Part shown: positions 41,884 through 51,335 of the stretch, in pieces
How positions within the stretch are numbered: the stretch's first letter is position 1
Layout of the letters: every line of letters starts with the position of its first letter
Source: Paraburkholderia panacisoli
GTDB taxonomy: Bacteria; Pseudomonadota; Gammaproteobacteria; Burkholderiales; Burkholderiaceae
Direction of reading: 5' to 3'
Length of the DNA stretch: 64,000 nt
NCBI RefSeq assembly: GCF_008369935.1
Contig: NZ_VTUZ01000012.1
Coordinates: forward strand, 62,001 to 126,000
Notes under the pieces: generated by a model
The model's database searches: none
Seen by the model: only the letters and a program-made list of their open reading frames with translations
Told to the model about the DNA's origin: nothing
Translations under genes and position numbers: made by a program

Positions 41884-42884
41884 TCAGTCGGCCTTCGCCA
41901 GAACGAACTGCATCACGTCCGTGCGTCCTTCGTCGAAGCCCGCTTCGCAGTACGCCAGATACAGCCGCCACGTGCGCACGAAAATCTCGTCGAAGCCCTG
42001 CGCACGGATCGGCTCGATCTGCATTTCGAAAGCGGACCGCCAACGACGCAAGGTCTCCGCGTAGTCGCGGCCGAACACAAGCGACCTGTGCGCCACCAGC
42101 TTGCCGCCCTGCGCGGCAGCGGCAAAACGCTGCGGACTCGGCAGCATGCCGCCCGGAAAAATGCACTCGCGAATGAAGTCGCTCGTCGCGCGATAAGCGG
42201 CGAAGTGCGAGTCGTCGATCCGTGATGGTCTGCACCAAAGCGCACGCGCGCCCGAGCGTATTCGAGCTGCGCCGGCGAGATCGTCACGCCATGCACATGG
42301 ATGCCCTGGCGCGCAGCGTGCATCGCGAAGCCGCCCCATCCGCAGCCTATCTCCAGCACGCGCATGCCCGCGCGCAAACCGAGGGTATCGAGGATGCGTC
42401 GATACTTCGCATGCTGTGCATCTTCGAGCGATCGCTGGAAGTCGCCGTCGAACACCGCGCCCGAATAGGTGAAGCCAGGGTCCAGCCAGCGCGCGTAGAA
42501 CGCATTGCCGATGTCGTAGTGCGCGTGAATATTGCGCCGGCTGCCCGAGCGCGTGTTGGCTCGCAACCGGTGACGCAAGCCGTACCAGAGCCGCGCGAGC
42601 CAGCCGCCGGACACCGTGCGTTGCAACCCGCGCTCATTGCGGATCGCGACGTGCAACAGCGCGACGAGATCGGGCGTGTCGACCCAGAACGCGCGCCACG
42701 CGTCCGCGAAACCGATATCGCCTTTGCGCAGGATCGCGCCGCACGCGCGCCAGTCATGCAACTCCAGACGCGCACCCGGCGCCGCGTGCGGATCGCCGAA
42801 CACGCGCTGCTGGCCGTCGGGCGTGACGAGGACCAGATGCCCGGCCTGAATCCGTTCGAGCAAGGACAGAAACAGACGGACTGC
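41884..42884 (-). pseudogene. Cyclopropane-fatty-acyl-phospholipid synthase remnant
   Basis: Recognisable CFA-synthase sequence runs from VRLFLSLLERIQAGHLVLVT (near 42884) through RRNIHAHYDIGNAFYARWLDPG, VLEIGCGWGGFAMHAARQG and GVTISPAQLEYARARV, in one frame. At about 42236 it breaks and joins VQTIT in another frame; after one extra base at 42220 the C-terminal part (IDDSHFAAYRATSDFIREC to DVMQFVLAKAD) follows in a third frame. Against E. coli Cfa about 55 residues are missing between these parts, including the QDYRDL and VGMFEHVG regions of the catalytic core. No proper start codon is visible either. The gene is almost surely inactive. Confidence 0.85.
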
Positions 42885-43771
42885 GCGGCGGCAGACGTTT
42901 GCCCGGCTGCGGGTTGGTCGATGCAAGCGTCGGCGGTGCGTGCCGGCGCGGGATGCTTGCCGTAGAACGGCGCATTCTTCAAAGCGAGGCGCAGCGCCTG
43001 CCAGTGAATTCGCACGATGACACCGGCTGTCAGGAGCGGCTGACGCATCAGCGCGGCGCATGCGCTCGCGCGTGTCAGCGGCTCAAGGCGGCCGCCCAAC
43101 GCTGTGCGGATCAACAGACCGTCGGCGTCATGGTCATCGATCGACACGGCCGCTCTGCCCAGGCCTTCCCTGACGCGGAACGTATAGCCGCCTTCCACGC
43201 GGCAAAACGGCGATACATGCAGCACTTTCCGACACATGAGCTGTGTGTCGGCGGTGATCGGCACGTTGCGTGGCGCGCTGAGCAGATAGCGGTGGCGCTC
43301 GCCGAAGGTGTTGCGCACTTCGGCGAGCAGCGCGCGCAACTGGCCGTCGCGGTCGTGACAGAACCAGAAGCTGACCGGGTTAAACGCGTAGCCGAACACG
43401 CGCGGAAAAGCCGGTAGCCAGATGCGGCCGCCCGCTTCCTCGATGCCTGCCGCCGAGAGTTGCGCGCGCATCCATGCGGCCAGATCGCTGCCGTCGCGCG
43501 GACCGTGGTCGCGTCGATGCAGGCTGAGCGGCCGCCAACGGTCGATGCCGAACCAGCCGCGATCCAGCGACGCCAGCCGGTCCAGATCGCATCGCACATA
43601 GAACACTGGGTACGTGAAGCGATGCGGCTTCGGCCGCAGAAGCTCGTGCATCACGTGGCTTGTCAGCAGCCAGGCCGAGGGGGCGAGGTCCGCTGTGACG
43701 TTTGCCGTGACGTTTGCTGTGATGCTCGTTGCAACGCTGCTCACAGGCTTCGCGCGAGTGATGGACTTCAT
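42347..43771 (-). CDS. DUF1365 protein running on into the CFA remnant
   Basis: The first 280 residues or so match DUF1365 proteins, found beside FAD-oxidoreductase and CFA-synthase genes: HVMHELLRPKPHRFTYPVFY, FGIDRWRPLSLHRRDHG, FPRVFGYAFNPVSFWFCHDRDG, EVRNTFGERHRY and KVLHVSPF. Residues 15-27 contain a short tandem (TANVTANV) from a 12-bp repeat. The ATG at 43771 overlaps the oxidoreductase stop (ATGA). After about 42930, where a stop would be expected, the frame stays open to 42347, adding about 190 residues that are the wrong-frame shadow of the CFA gene. The DUF1365 part may still fold; the tail looks like damage. Confidence 0.65.
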   Translation of the reverse strand: MKSITRAKPVSSVATSITANVTANVTADLAPSAWLLTSHVMHELLRPKPHRFTYPVFYVRCDLDRLASLDRGWFGIDRWRPLSLHRRDHGPRDGSDLAAWMRAQLSAAGIEEAGGRIWLPAFPRVFGYAFNPVSFWFCHDRDGQLRALLAEVRNTFGERHRYLLSAPRNVPITADTQLMCRKVLHVSPFCRVEGGYTFRVREGLGRAAVSIDDHDADGLLIRTALGGRLEPLTRASACAALMRQPLLTAGVIVRIHWQALRLALKNAPFYGKHPAPARTADACIDQPAAGQTSAAAQSVCFCPCSNGFRPGIWSSSRPTASSACSAIRTRRRVRVWSCMTGARAARSCAKAISVSRTRGARSGSTRPISSRCCTSRSAMSAGCNARCPAAGSRGSGTACVTGCEPTRARAAGAIFTRTTTSAMRSTRAGWTLASPIRARCSTATSSDRSKMHSMRSIDASSIPSVCARACACWR

Positions 43772-45075
43772 AGCCCGGCCCAATCCGGCAATGCGTTGAA
43801 ATCCGCAGCGACACGCAGTGTCGGTTTCAGACCGTCCTCGTGAAAGCCGTAGCCCGTCCACGCGCCCGCGAACCATGTGCGGCGCTTGCCTTGCAATGAC
43901 GGCAAGCGATGCTGTGCATCGATCGCGGCGAGATCGAACTGCGGATGGTCGTAGTGAAAGCGGCGCGACTCAGTGCCGGGCGCAGGCGATGTCACGGGAT
44001 TGAACGTGACGACGAGCGGCGTGTTGAATGGCAGCGGCTGCAACTGATTGACCAGATAGCTGACGCAGACCGGATGCGAACCGTCGCGGCCGCGCGTGCC
44101 GAGATAGTTCCACGCCGACCACACACGCTGACGACGCGGCAGCAGCGTCGTATCGGTATGCAGCACGGCGAGATTCGGCTGATAACGCACCGCGCCCAAC
44201 ACGCTGCGCTCGTCCTGATCGGCGTCTTCGACCAGGCGCAAGGTGGTCGGCCCGTGGGTGGCGAGCACCAGCGCGTCGAAGCGCTCGACGCCGTCGCCGG
44301 TATAGACGTCGATGCCATCGGCCGAGCGCCGCACGCCTCGCACGGGAATGCCGATGCGAACGTCATCGAGCGTGCTCATGATGCGCGCCACGTACTCCCG
44401 TCCGCCGCCGCTCACGGTGCGCCACTGCGGCCGGCGGTTCACCTGCAGCAACGCGTGATTCAGACAGAAGCGCAGGAAGGTGGTGGCCTGGAATGCGAGG
44501 ATGTCGGCGGTGGCGCTCGACCAGATTGCGGCGGCCATCGGCAGCAGATAGTGCCGCTGGAACGCGCCGCCGTAGTCGCCGGCCGTCAGCAGTTCGCCCA
44601 TCGACGCGCGCGTGCGCGTCGCGATTTCGAGGTTCTGCTCGGCGCCCCGATTGAACCGCCTGATGTCGCGCAGCATACCGATGAAGGTCGGCGAAAACAG
44701 ATTGCGACGCTGCGCGAAGACCGTGTTCAGACTGTGGTGCCGGCCCATTCCAGACAGCCATTGTCGAGCGAGACCGAGAAGCTCATTTCGCTCGGATGCG
44801 ACTGGATGCCGAGTTCGCTGAACAGCGCGATCAGGTTCGGATACGTGCGGTCGTTGAACACGAGGAAGCCGGTGTCGACCGGATGCGTGTGGCCGTCGAA
44901 CGTGACGTCGACGGTGTGGGTGTGGCCGGCCCGCATAGTCGGCCGATTCGAACAGCGTGACGCGGCATTGACGCGCCAGCAGATACGCGCTCGCCAAACC
45001 CGAGATGCCCGCGCCGACGACCGCGATCCGAGAGCCGCAGGGCAGCGATGAGGTCGTCGGTGCGGGAGGGGTCAT
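43768..45075 (-). pseudogene. FAD-dependent oxidoreductase with two compensating frameshifts
   Basis: A 435-codon open frame starts with the FAD-binding motif VVGAGISGLASAYLLA and ends with family-typical KRRTWFAGAWTGYGFHEDGL. Between about 44932 and 44728 the frame is wrong: the correct sequence (GHTHTVDVTFDGHTHPVDTG to LDNGCLEWAGT) lies in another frame. One extra base near 44929-44933 (in GGCCGGCC) shifts it and two extra bases near 44730 (ACCAC) restore it, so no stop arises but about 66 residues next to the FAD site are scrambled. Relatives work with DUF1365 and CFA-synthase in lipid modification. Either decay or sequencing error could explain it. Confidence 0.8.
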
Positions 45076-45384
45076 GGCGCGTGTCCTGATCGAGGGACGC
45101 GCGCGCTCTTACCTGGTTAGCGAGGTCTGATGCGGCGGGGTTGCGCGTCCTTGAGGGGATTTACGCAGCGGGGGCGGGAATGGATGCAGAGGTGGATTGG
45201 CGTGGATGACGCTTACATGCATGCATGCCTGATCGAGTCGACGATATCGATGCTGCTGGCAATTTCTCGCGCATCGTTGCATGCCACCGGGTGATGACAG
45301 TCGAATCGCATCGGTGAATCGAACTGCTATACCGACCGCAGCGACCTTGCCGAAAACCACGCGATGATTCGCCGCCGCAAAAGC

Positions 45385-45420
45385 AAAACCCCCGCAAAAC
45401 TTTCGCTTTGCGGGGGTTTT
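45385..45420 (-). terminator. Terminator after tRNA-Ser
   Basis: A perfect 14-bp stem (45385-45398 with 45407-45420) with A/T-rich ends lies 5 bases beyond the tRNA 3' end. It can act on both strands. Confidence 0.85.
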
Positions 45421-45425
45421 AAATT

Positions 45426-45515
45426 TGGCGGAAAGGGTGAGATTCGAACTCACGGTACCCCTAAAGGTACACTGGATTTCGAGTCCAGCGCATTCGACCA
45501 CTCTGCCACCTTTCC
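45426..45515 (-). tRNA. tRNA-Ser (anticodon CGA)
   Basis: The 90-base minus-strand sequence folds as a class II tRNA with a long variable arm. The acceptor stem begins GGAAAGG and ends CCTTTCCG plus encoded CCA; the anticodon arm CTGGA-CTCGAAA-TCCAG gives anticodon CGA (reads UCG); the T arm has GTTCGAATC. The long variable arm (GTACC...GGTAC) is typical of serine tRNA. It lies about 145 bases downstream of serS on the same strand. Confidence 0.97.
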
Positions 45516-45660
45516 GTGTTTTCCAACTCGCAGCAATGAAGCTGCTCTGTCAGAACCAAGCGGGTCGTTGCTTGGGAGAGAAAGATTATAGAACAGCTAA
45601 ATCGGATTTCCAAGCCCCTCATCAAAAAATTTTCAGAGGGACCTGGCAGCCGGCGAGCGT

Positions 45661-46956
45661 TCAGCCCGCCTTCACTTCCAGCCGCTCCACGCCGCCGAGG
45701 TAAGGCCGCAGCGCCGCCGGCACCGTCACCGAACCGTCGGCGTTCTGGAAGTTCTCCAGCACAGCCACGAGCGTGCGACCCACCGCCAGACCCGAACCGT
45801 TCAGCGTGTGCACCAGCTCCGGCTTGCCTTGCGCATTGCGATAACGGGCCTGCATCCGGCGCGCCTGGAACGACTCCGTGTTCGAGCAGCTCGAAATCTC
45901 GCGATAGGTGTTCTGCGCCGGCACCCACACTTCCAGGTCATAGGTCTTCGCAGCCGAGAAGCCCATATCGCCCGTGCACAACGTGATCACGCGATACGGC
46001 AGCTCCAGCTTCTGCAAAATCGCCTCGGCGTGGCCGACCATCTGCTCCAGCGCGTCATACGACGCTTCCGGCGCGACGATCTGCACCATCTCGACCTTGT
46101 CGAACTGATGCTGGCGGATCAGGCCACGCGTGTCGCGCCCATACGAGCCCGCTTCCGAGCGGAAGCACGGCGAATGCGCGGTCAGCTTGATCGGCAGCGC
46201 GTCGGCTTCGACGATGCTGTCGCGCACCGTGTTGGTCAGCGAAATCTCCGACGTGGAGATCAGGTACTGCGTGACCGTGTTCTCGTCACCGCCCTTCTCG
46301 ACGCGGAACATGTCGTCGGCGAATTTCGGCAACTGGCCGGTGCCGTACAGAATCTCAGGATTCACGATGTACGGCGTGTACACCTCGGTATAGCCGTGCT
46401 GCTGCGTATGCGTGTCGATCATGAACTGCGCGAGCGCGCGATGCAGCCGCGCGATCTGTCCGCGCAGCAGCGTGAAACGCGCGCCCGACAGCTTCGCGCC
46501 GGTTTCGAAGTCGAGTCCGAGCGGCGTGCCGACATCGACGTGATCCTTCACCTCGAAGTCGAACTGGCGCGGCGTGCCCCAGCGGCGCACTTCGACATTG
46601 CCGGCTTCGTCGTCGCCGACCGGCACGCTTTCATGCGCGAGGTTCGGCACGCCTTGCAGCAGGTCGGACAGACGCTTCTGGATATCGTCGAGCCTGGCCG
46701 CCGACGCCTTCATCTCGTCGCCGATGCCGCCGACTTCGGCCATCACCGCCGAGGTGTCCTCGCCCCGCCCTTTCATCGCGCCGATCTGCTTCGACAGGCT
46801 GTTGCGGCGCGCCTGCATTTCTTCGGTACGGGTCTGGGTGTCGCGGCGTTCCGCTTCGAGCGCGGTGAACGCCGCCGCGTCGAAGGTATAGCCGCGGTCG
46901 GCGAGGCGCCTGGCGACGCCGTCGAGGTCTTTGCGCAGCAGCTGAATGTCGAGCAT
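45661..46956 (-). CDS. serS: Seryl-tRNA synthetase
   Basis: This 431-residue class II synthetase charges tRNA-Ser. The N-terminal long coiled-coil arm (about residues 30-100) that grips the long variable arm, motif 2 (SPCFRSEAGSYGRDTRGLIRQHQF) and motif 3 (GSGLAVGRTLVAVLEN) are intact. It lies between rarA upstream and a tRNA-Ser gene downstream, all on the minus strand. The rarA-serS order is as in E. coli. Confidence 0.97.
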   Translation of the reverse strand: MLDIQLLRKDLDGVARRLADRGYTFDAAAFTALEAERRDTQTRTEEMQARRNSLSKQIGAMKGRGEDTSAVMAEVGGIGDEMKASAARLDDIQKRLSDLLQGVPNLAHESVPVGDDEAGNVEVRRWGTPRQFDFEVKDHVDVGTPLGLDFETGAKLSGARFTLLRGQIARLHRALAQFMIDTHTQQHGYTEVYTPYIVNPEILYGTGQLPKFADDMFRVEKGGDENTVTQYLISTSEISLTNTVRDSIVEADALPIKLTAHSPCFRSEAGSYGRDTRGLIRQHQFDKVEMVQIVAPEASYDALEQMVGHAEAILQKLELPYRVITLCTGDMGFSAAKTYDLEVWVPAQNTYREISSCSNTESFQARRMQARYRNAQGKPELVHTLNGSGLAVGRTLVAVLENFQNADGSVTVPAALRPYLGGVERLEVKAG

Positions 46957-47113
46957 GGGATGGGACGGGTGTTCGTTGTATGAAGGGAGGATTTTAGCGC
47001 ACCGGCGCGCGCGGCCGGTGCGTTACATGGTCGACGCGCGGCGGATCGCCGGCCCGGCGTCGAAAGCAAAGCAACGCAAGTGCGACTCGACACGACGCAA
47101 GCGCCGGAAAAGC

Positions 47114-48427
47114 TCAGCCCTTCTTGCGCTTGTTCTCGCTGCGCCATTGCGCATCCAGCTCGGCCAGACGCGCCATCTTGTCGCCGATCTTGCCCTCGAG
47201 ACCGCGCGGCGTCGGCTCGTACCAGTGCGGATCGCGCATGTTGTCCGGCAGATAGGTCTCGCCGGCCGCGTAGGCATCGGGCTCGTCGTGCGCGTAGCGG
47301 TACTCGTGGCCGTAGCCGAGTTCTTTCATCAGCTTGGTCGGCGCGTTGCGCAGATGCACCGGCACGCCGCGCGACTGATCCTTGCTGACGAAGCGGCGCG
47401 CTTCGTTATACGCGTTGTACCCGGCGTTCGACTTCGGCGCGACTGCCAGGTAAATGATGGCCTGCGCCAACGCCAGTTCGCCTTCGGGCGTGCCGAGGCG
47501 CTCGTAAGTTTCGGCGGCGTCGAGCGCGATGCGCGCGGCGCGCGGATCGGCGAGGCCGATGTCCTCCCACGCCATGCGCACGATGCGGCGCGCCAGATAA
47601 CGCGGGTCCGCGCCGCCGTCGAGCATCCGGCAGAACCAGTACAGCGCGCCGTCCGGGCTGCTGCCGCGCACCGATTTATGCAGCGCGCTGATCTGGTCGT
47701 AGAATGCGTCGCCGCCTTTGTCGAAGCGGCGCAGATTTTCCGCGAGCGCGCTGCCGAGCAACGCGCCGTCGATCTCCGTGGTCTTTTGCTGCGCGGCCGC
47801 GCGCGCGACGATTTCGAGGTTGTTCAGCAGCTTGCGGCCGTCGCCGTCGGCGGAACCGATCAGCGCGTCGCGCGCTTCGTCGGTGAACGTGAGGCCGCCC
47901 AGTTCCTGCTGCGCGCGTTCGAGCAGTTCGCGCTGCTCGTCGTCGGTGAGGCTTTTCAGCACGTAGACGGCGGCACGCGAGAGCAGCGCGCTGTTCACCT
48001 CGAACGACGGATTCTCGGTCGTCGCGCCGACGAACACGAACAGCCCCGACTCGACGTGCGGCAAGAACGCGTCCTGCTGGCTCTTGTTGAAGCGATGCAC
48101 TTCGTCGACGAACACCAGCGTCTGATGGCCGTTCGCGCGATGAATCTGCGCGGTCTCGACGGCTTCGCGGATATCCTTCACGCCCGAGAGCACCGCCGAC
48201 AACGCGATGAACTCGGCGTGAAACGCATCGGCCATGAGCCGCGCGAGCGTGGTTTTGCCGACGCCGGGCGGGCCCCAGAGGATCATCGAATGAGCTTCGC
48301 CGGATTCGAATGCGACTCGCAGCGGCTTGTTCGGGCCGAGCAGATGGGTCTGGCCGATCACTTCGTCGATATTGCGGGGCCGCAGGCGTTCGGCGAGCGG
48401 AACATTGGCACGGGTTTCTTCAAACAT
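47114..48427 (-). CDS. rarA: Replication-associated recombination ATPase RarA (MgsA)
   Basis: This 437-residue AAA+ protein acts at stalled replication forks and resembles clamp-loader subunits. Walker A GPPGVGKTT (residues 52-60), Walker B LVFVDEVHRF, the sensor-1 region GATTENPSFEVNSALLSR, and the C-terminal tetramerisation domain (WFCRMLDGGADPRYLARRIVR) are present. The ATG at 48427 gives the family start FEETRANVPLAERLRPRN; an open frame upstream to 48781 is non-homologous. It precedes serS. Confidence 0.94.
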   Translation of the reverse strand: MFEETRANVPLAERLRPRNIDEVIGQTHLLGPNKPLRVAFESGEAHSMILWGPPGVGKTTLARLMADAFHAEFIALSAVLSGVKDIREAVETAQIHRANGHQTLVFVDEVHRFNKSQQDAFLPHVESGLFVFVGATTENPSFEVNSALLSRAAVYVLKSLTDDEQRELLERAQQELGGLTFTDEARDALIGSADGDGRKLLNNLEIVARAAAQQKTTEIDGALLGSALAENLRRFDKGGDAFYDQISALHKSVRGSSPDGALYWFCRMLDGGADPRYLARRIVRMAWEDIGLADPRAARIALDAAETYERLGTPEGELALAQAIIYLAVAPKSNAGYNAYNEARRFVSKDQSRGVPVHLRNAPTKLMKELGYGHEYRYAHDEPDAYAAGETYLPDNMRDPHWYEPTPRGLEGKIGDKMARLAELDAQWRSENKRKKG

Positions 48428-48772
48428 GACGTTTTGGGGATAATCTCGGCTTTCCGGACGCGGTCCCGTATGGTCCATATGGTCCGTTCGGTCCGTTTGG
48501 CCCGTATGAAGGCGGCGTGCTGCCGGATGAGCGCAAAGACGGCCCGCGAAGGTGCGGGCAACGTCCTGCATTATGACAGTGACGGCGTTCGGACGATGGC
48601 CGCGCCTCACGGTTGAATGACCCGGGCGGCGTCGCCCCGGAAAAAACTTGGCAATCAACGACGCAGCCGCGCAGGCAAAGGCCGATAACAACGGCCAGCG
48701 CGGCTGCGCCAGCAACCTAGCACACAGACCGTCAAGCGGCCTGGCAAGCAACACCAACAGGGACAAGACCAG

Positions 48773-50089
48773 ATGGCACAAGATCCACTCGCCGGCGACG
48801 CCGGTTCCACCTACGCGCCGCTCACGCCGGTGCCCGACGCGCGCCGCGCGTTCCGCACCGGCGACGCGTTCGCGCTCTGGTTCTCGCTCGGCATCGGTCT
48901 GCTGGTCGCGCAGGCCGGCGCGCTACTGGTGCCGGGGCTCTCGCTGCCGCACGCGCTGCTGGCGATCGTGATCGGCAGTGTGATCGGCGTGGTGCTGCTG
49001 GCGCTGGCCGGCGTGATCGGCACGGACACGGGGCTCGCGGCGATGTCGTCGCTGCGTACGACGCTCGGCGTGCGCGGCGCGTCGGTGCCGGCGGTGTTGA
49101 ACGCGGTGCAACTGGTCGGCTGGGGTTCGTTCGAGGTGATCGTGATGCGCGACTCCGCCGACGCCCTCGCCAAACAGGCGTTCGGCTTCTCGATGCCTCT
49201 GATCTGGACCGTGGTGTTCGGCCTGCTCGCGACGCTGCTGGCGATCAGCGGCCCGCTGTCGTTCGTACGGCGTTTTCTGCGCACCTGGGGCATCTGGCTG
49301 CTGCTCGCGGGCGCGGTGTGGCTCACGTGGAATCTGCTCGCACGGCACAACCTCGCGGAACTGATGCAACGTCCGGGCACGGGCGAGATGCCGTTCGGCG
49401 GCGCGATCGACCTGGTGGTGGCGATGCCGCTGTCGTGGCTGCCGCTGATCGCCGACTACACCCGCTTCGGCCGGCGTCCCGGCGAGACGTTCCGCGGCAC
49501 GCTGCTCGGCTATGGGATCGCGAACATCTGGTTCTATGCGCTCGGCGCGGTGTATGGCCTCGCGGCCGGCGGCGGCGACGCGCTGCTGACCGGCGCGCTA
49601 GCCCAAGCCGGCGGCGGCTTCGCGCTGCTGCTGATCCTGATCGACGAAATCGACAACGCGTTCGCCGACATCCACTCGGCCGCCGTCTCGACCGGCACGT
49701 TCTGGACGCGCGGCAGCGTGCCGTTGTTGTCGGCGGCATTCGGCGCACTGTGTACGCTGATCGCGCTGCTCGTGCCGATGGCGAAGTATCAGAACTTCCT
49801 GCTGCTGATCGGCTCGGTGTTCGCGCCGTTGTTCGGCGTGGTGCTGATGGATCACTTCATCGTGCGCAAGCGCCGCATCGAAGCCGCCGCACTGGCCGAC
49901 GTGCGTGGCCGCTATGGCTTCTCGGGCGGCTGGCATCTGAGCGCGTTCATCGCGTGGGCGATCGGCATCGCCGCGTATCAGGTGATCAATCAATGGCTGC
50001 CGAATCTCGGCGCGACGTTGCCGTCGCTGGTGATCGGCGCGGTGTGCTACTTCGTGTTCGTGTCGGCGCGCAAGACTGCTTACGCTTGA
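48773..50089 (+). CDS. NCS1-type cytosine/purine permease family transporter
   Basis: This 438-residue membrane protein has about 12 helices of the nucleobase:cation-symporter-1 fold (CodB/CytX-like): FALWFSLGIGLLVAQAGALLVPG, GWGSFEVIVM, the SWLPLIADYTRFGR motif and the later IDEIDNAFADIHSAAVS. NCS1 proteins import cytosine, allantoin, hydantoin or hydroxymethylpyrimidine. Neighbourhood with a ureohydrolase and its LysR regulator suggests uptake of a guanidino compound. AGGGA precedes the ATG; no thiamine riboswitch is visible upstream. A bidirectional terminator follows. Confidence 0.88.
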   Translation: MAQDPLAGDAGSTYAPLTPVPDARRAFRTGDAFALWFSLGIGLLVAQAGALLVPGLSLPHALLAIVIGSVIGVVLLALAGVIGTDTGLAAMSSLRTTLGVRGASVPAVLNAVQLVGWGSFEVIVMRDSADALAKQAFGFSMPLIWTVVFGLLATLLAISGPLSFVRRFLRTWGIWLLLAGAVWLTWNLLARHNLAELMQRPGTGEMPFGGAIDLVVAMPLSWLPLIADYTRFGRRPGETFRGTLLGYGIANIWFYALGAVYGLAAGGGDALLTGALAQAGGGFALLLILIDEIDNAFADIHSAAVSTGTFWTRGSVPLLSAAFGALCTLIALLVPMAKYQNFLLLIGSVFAPLFGVVLMDHFIVRKRRIEAAALADVRGRYGFSGGWHLSAFIAWAIGIAAYQVINQWLPNLGATLPSLVIGAVCYFVFVSARKTAYA

Positions 50090-50129
50090 CGCTTCGCGAT
50101 GCGTTGTCTGCGCTAGTCGGTTGAAGAAG

Positions 50130-50160
50130 AAAAAGCCTGCGTTTGCAGGCTTTTTCTTTT
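50130..50160. terminator. Bidirectional terminator
   Basis: An 11-bp stem (50130-50140 with 50145-50155, loop GTTT) with A-rich left and T-rich right edges separates the convergent permease and ureohydrolase genes. Confidence 0.92.
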
Positions 50161-50205
50161 GCGCGTGGCGCTTCAAAGATCACGCGCCATGCGACGCGGA
50201 TCACT

Positions 50206-51195
50206 TTACCGCGCGGCCGCCCGATACTCGACGCCCGGCAGCACGCACAGCAATTCGAACGCGAGATTCGCGCCGAGCAGCGCGGTCGTGCCGAACGGAT
50301 CGTACGGCGGCGCCACCTCGACCAGATCGCAGCCGACGATGTTCAACCCGCGCGCGCCGCGAATGATCTCCAGCGCCTGCGGCACCGTCAGCCCCGCGAT
50401 CTCCGGCGTGCCCGTCCCCGGCGCGAAGGCCGGATCGATCCCGTCAATGTCGAACGTGATGTACACCGGGCCGTCGCCCATCCGCTCGCGCACGCGCGCC
50501 ATCAGCGGCGCGAGCGACTGGTTCCAGCACGCCTCGGCCTGCACGACCTCGAAGCCCTGATCGCGGCACCAGTCGAAGTCTTCCGCCGCGTAGCCCGTGC
50601 CGCGCAGACCGATCTGCACTACCCGCTCGCAATCGAGCAGGCCCTCTTCGACCGCACGGCGAAACGGCGTGCCGTGCGCGATCTTCTCGCCCATCATGGT
50701 GTCGTTGACATCGGCATGCGCGTCGACGTGAATCAGGCCGACCTTGCCGTGCTTGCGATGAATCGCACGCAGGATCGGCAACGCGATGGTGTGATCGCCG
50801 CCGAGCGTGATCGGCGTGCAATCGTGCTGGAGAATTTCGTCATACGCGGTTTCGATGCGCGCGATCGAGTCGTGCAGGTTGTACGGATTGATCGCGACGT
50901 CGCCGAGATCGGCCACACGCAGCGAATCGAACGGCGCCGCGCGGGTCGCCATGTTGTACGGCCGCAGCAGCACCGATTCGCTGCGGATCTGGCGCGGCCC
51001 GAAGCGCGCGCCGGTGCGGTTCGACGTGCCGAGATCGAACGGCACGCCGACGAAGCACGCGTCAAACCCGGCGGCCGAGCCGACGTTCGGCAGCCGCATC
51101 ATCGTCGCGATGCCGCCGCAGCGTGGCATTGCGTTGCCGGACAGCGGCTGCGGCCGTTCGCCGGCGTCGGGGGAAATGAAGGAGGAGGTATTCAT
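50206..51195 (-). CDS. speB: Ureohydrolase: agmatinase or guanidinobutyrase
   Basis: This 329-residue manganese enzyme of the arginase/agmatinase family cleaves a guanidino compound to an amine and urea. The binuclear metal motifs are complete: GGDHTIALP, VDAHADVND, and SFDIDGIDP-like TFDIDGIDPAFAPGTGTPE. The N-terminal LSGNAMPRCGGIATMMRLP and RPYNMAT stretch closely recall guanidinobutyrase (GbuA) of Pseudomonas as I remember it, more than E. coli SpeB. Divergent LysR gene and a convergent permease fit a guanidinobutyrate catabolic unit. The ATG at 51195 is chosen over one 30 bases upstream. Enzyme class is certain, substrate is not. Confidence 0.9.
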   Translation of the reverse strand: MNTSSFISPDAGERPQPLSGNAMPRCGGIATMMRLPNVGSAAGFDACFVGVPFDLGTSNRTGARFGPRQIRSESVLLRPYNMATRAAPFDSLRVADLGDVAINPYNLHDSIARIETAYDEILQHDCTPITLGGDHTIALPILRAIHRKHGKVGLIHVDAHADVNDTMMGEKIAHGTPFRRAVEEGLLDCERVVQIGLRGTGYAAEDFDWCRDQGFEVVQAEACWNQSLAPLMARVRERMGDGPVYITFDIDGIDPAFAPGTGTPEIAGLTVPQALEIIRGARGLNIVGCDLVEVAPPYDPFGTTALLGANLAFELLCVLPGVEYRAAAR

Positions 51196-51335
51196 CGTGG
51201 CTCGGCAATGAAAAAAGGGCGGCACGAGAAACGTGCGGACCGGCCCGAGGACAACGTAAAAACCGCCTCTTGCCGGGATGAATCCCGATTCTTGAGCAAT
51301 TTTCCGGAACTTGAAATAGCGCCTCGCCGAACTTC

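Noticed and set aside
45109..45501. 130-codon minus-strand frame overlapping tRNA-Ser
   Set aside because: It crosses the tRNA and its terminator, so it cannot be a real protein gene.
45385..45515. tRNA-Ser as an integration site for a genomic island
   Set aside because: No integrase, direct repeat of the tRNA 3' end or foreign gene block is seen on either side.
48600..48772. Possible thiamine (TPP) riboswitch before the NCS1 permease
   Set aside because: CytX-type permeases can have one, but the CTGAGA core and the ACCTGATCTGG-like element are absent here.
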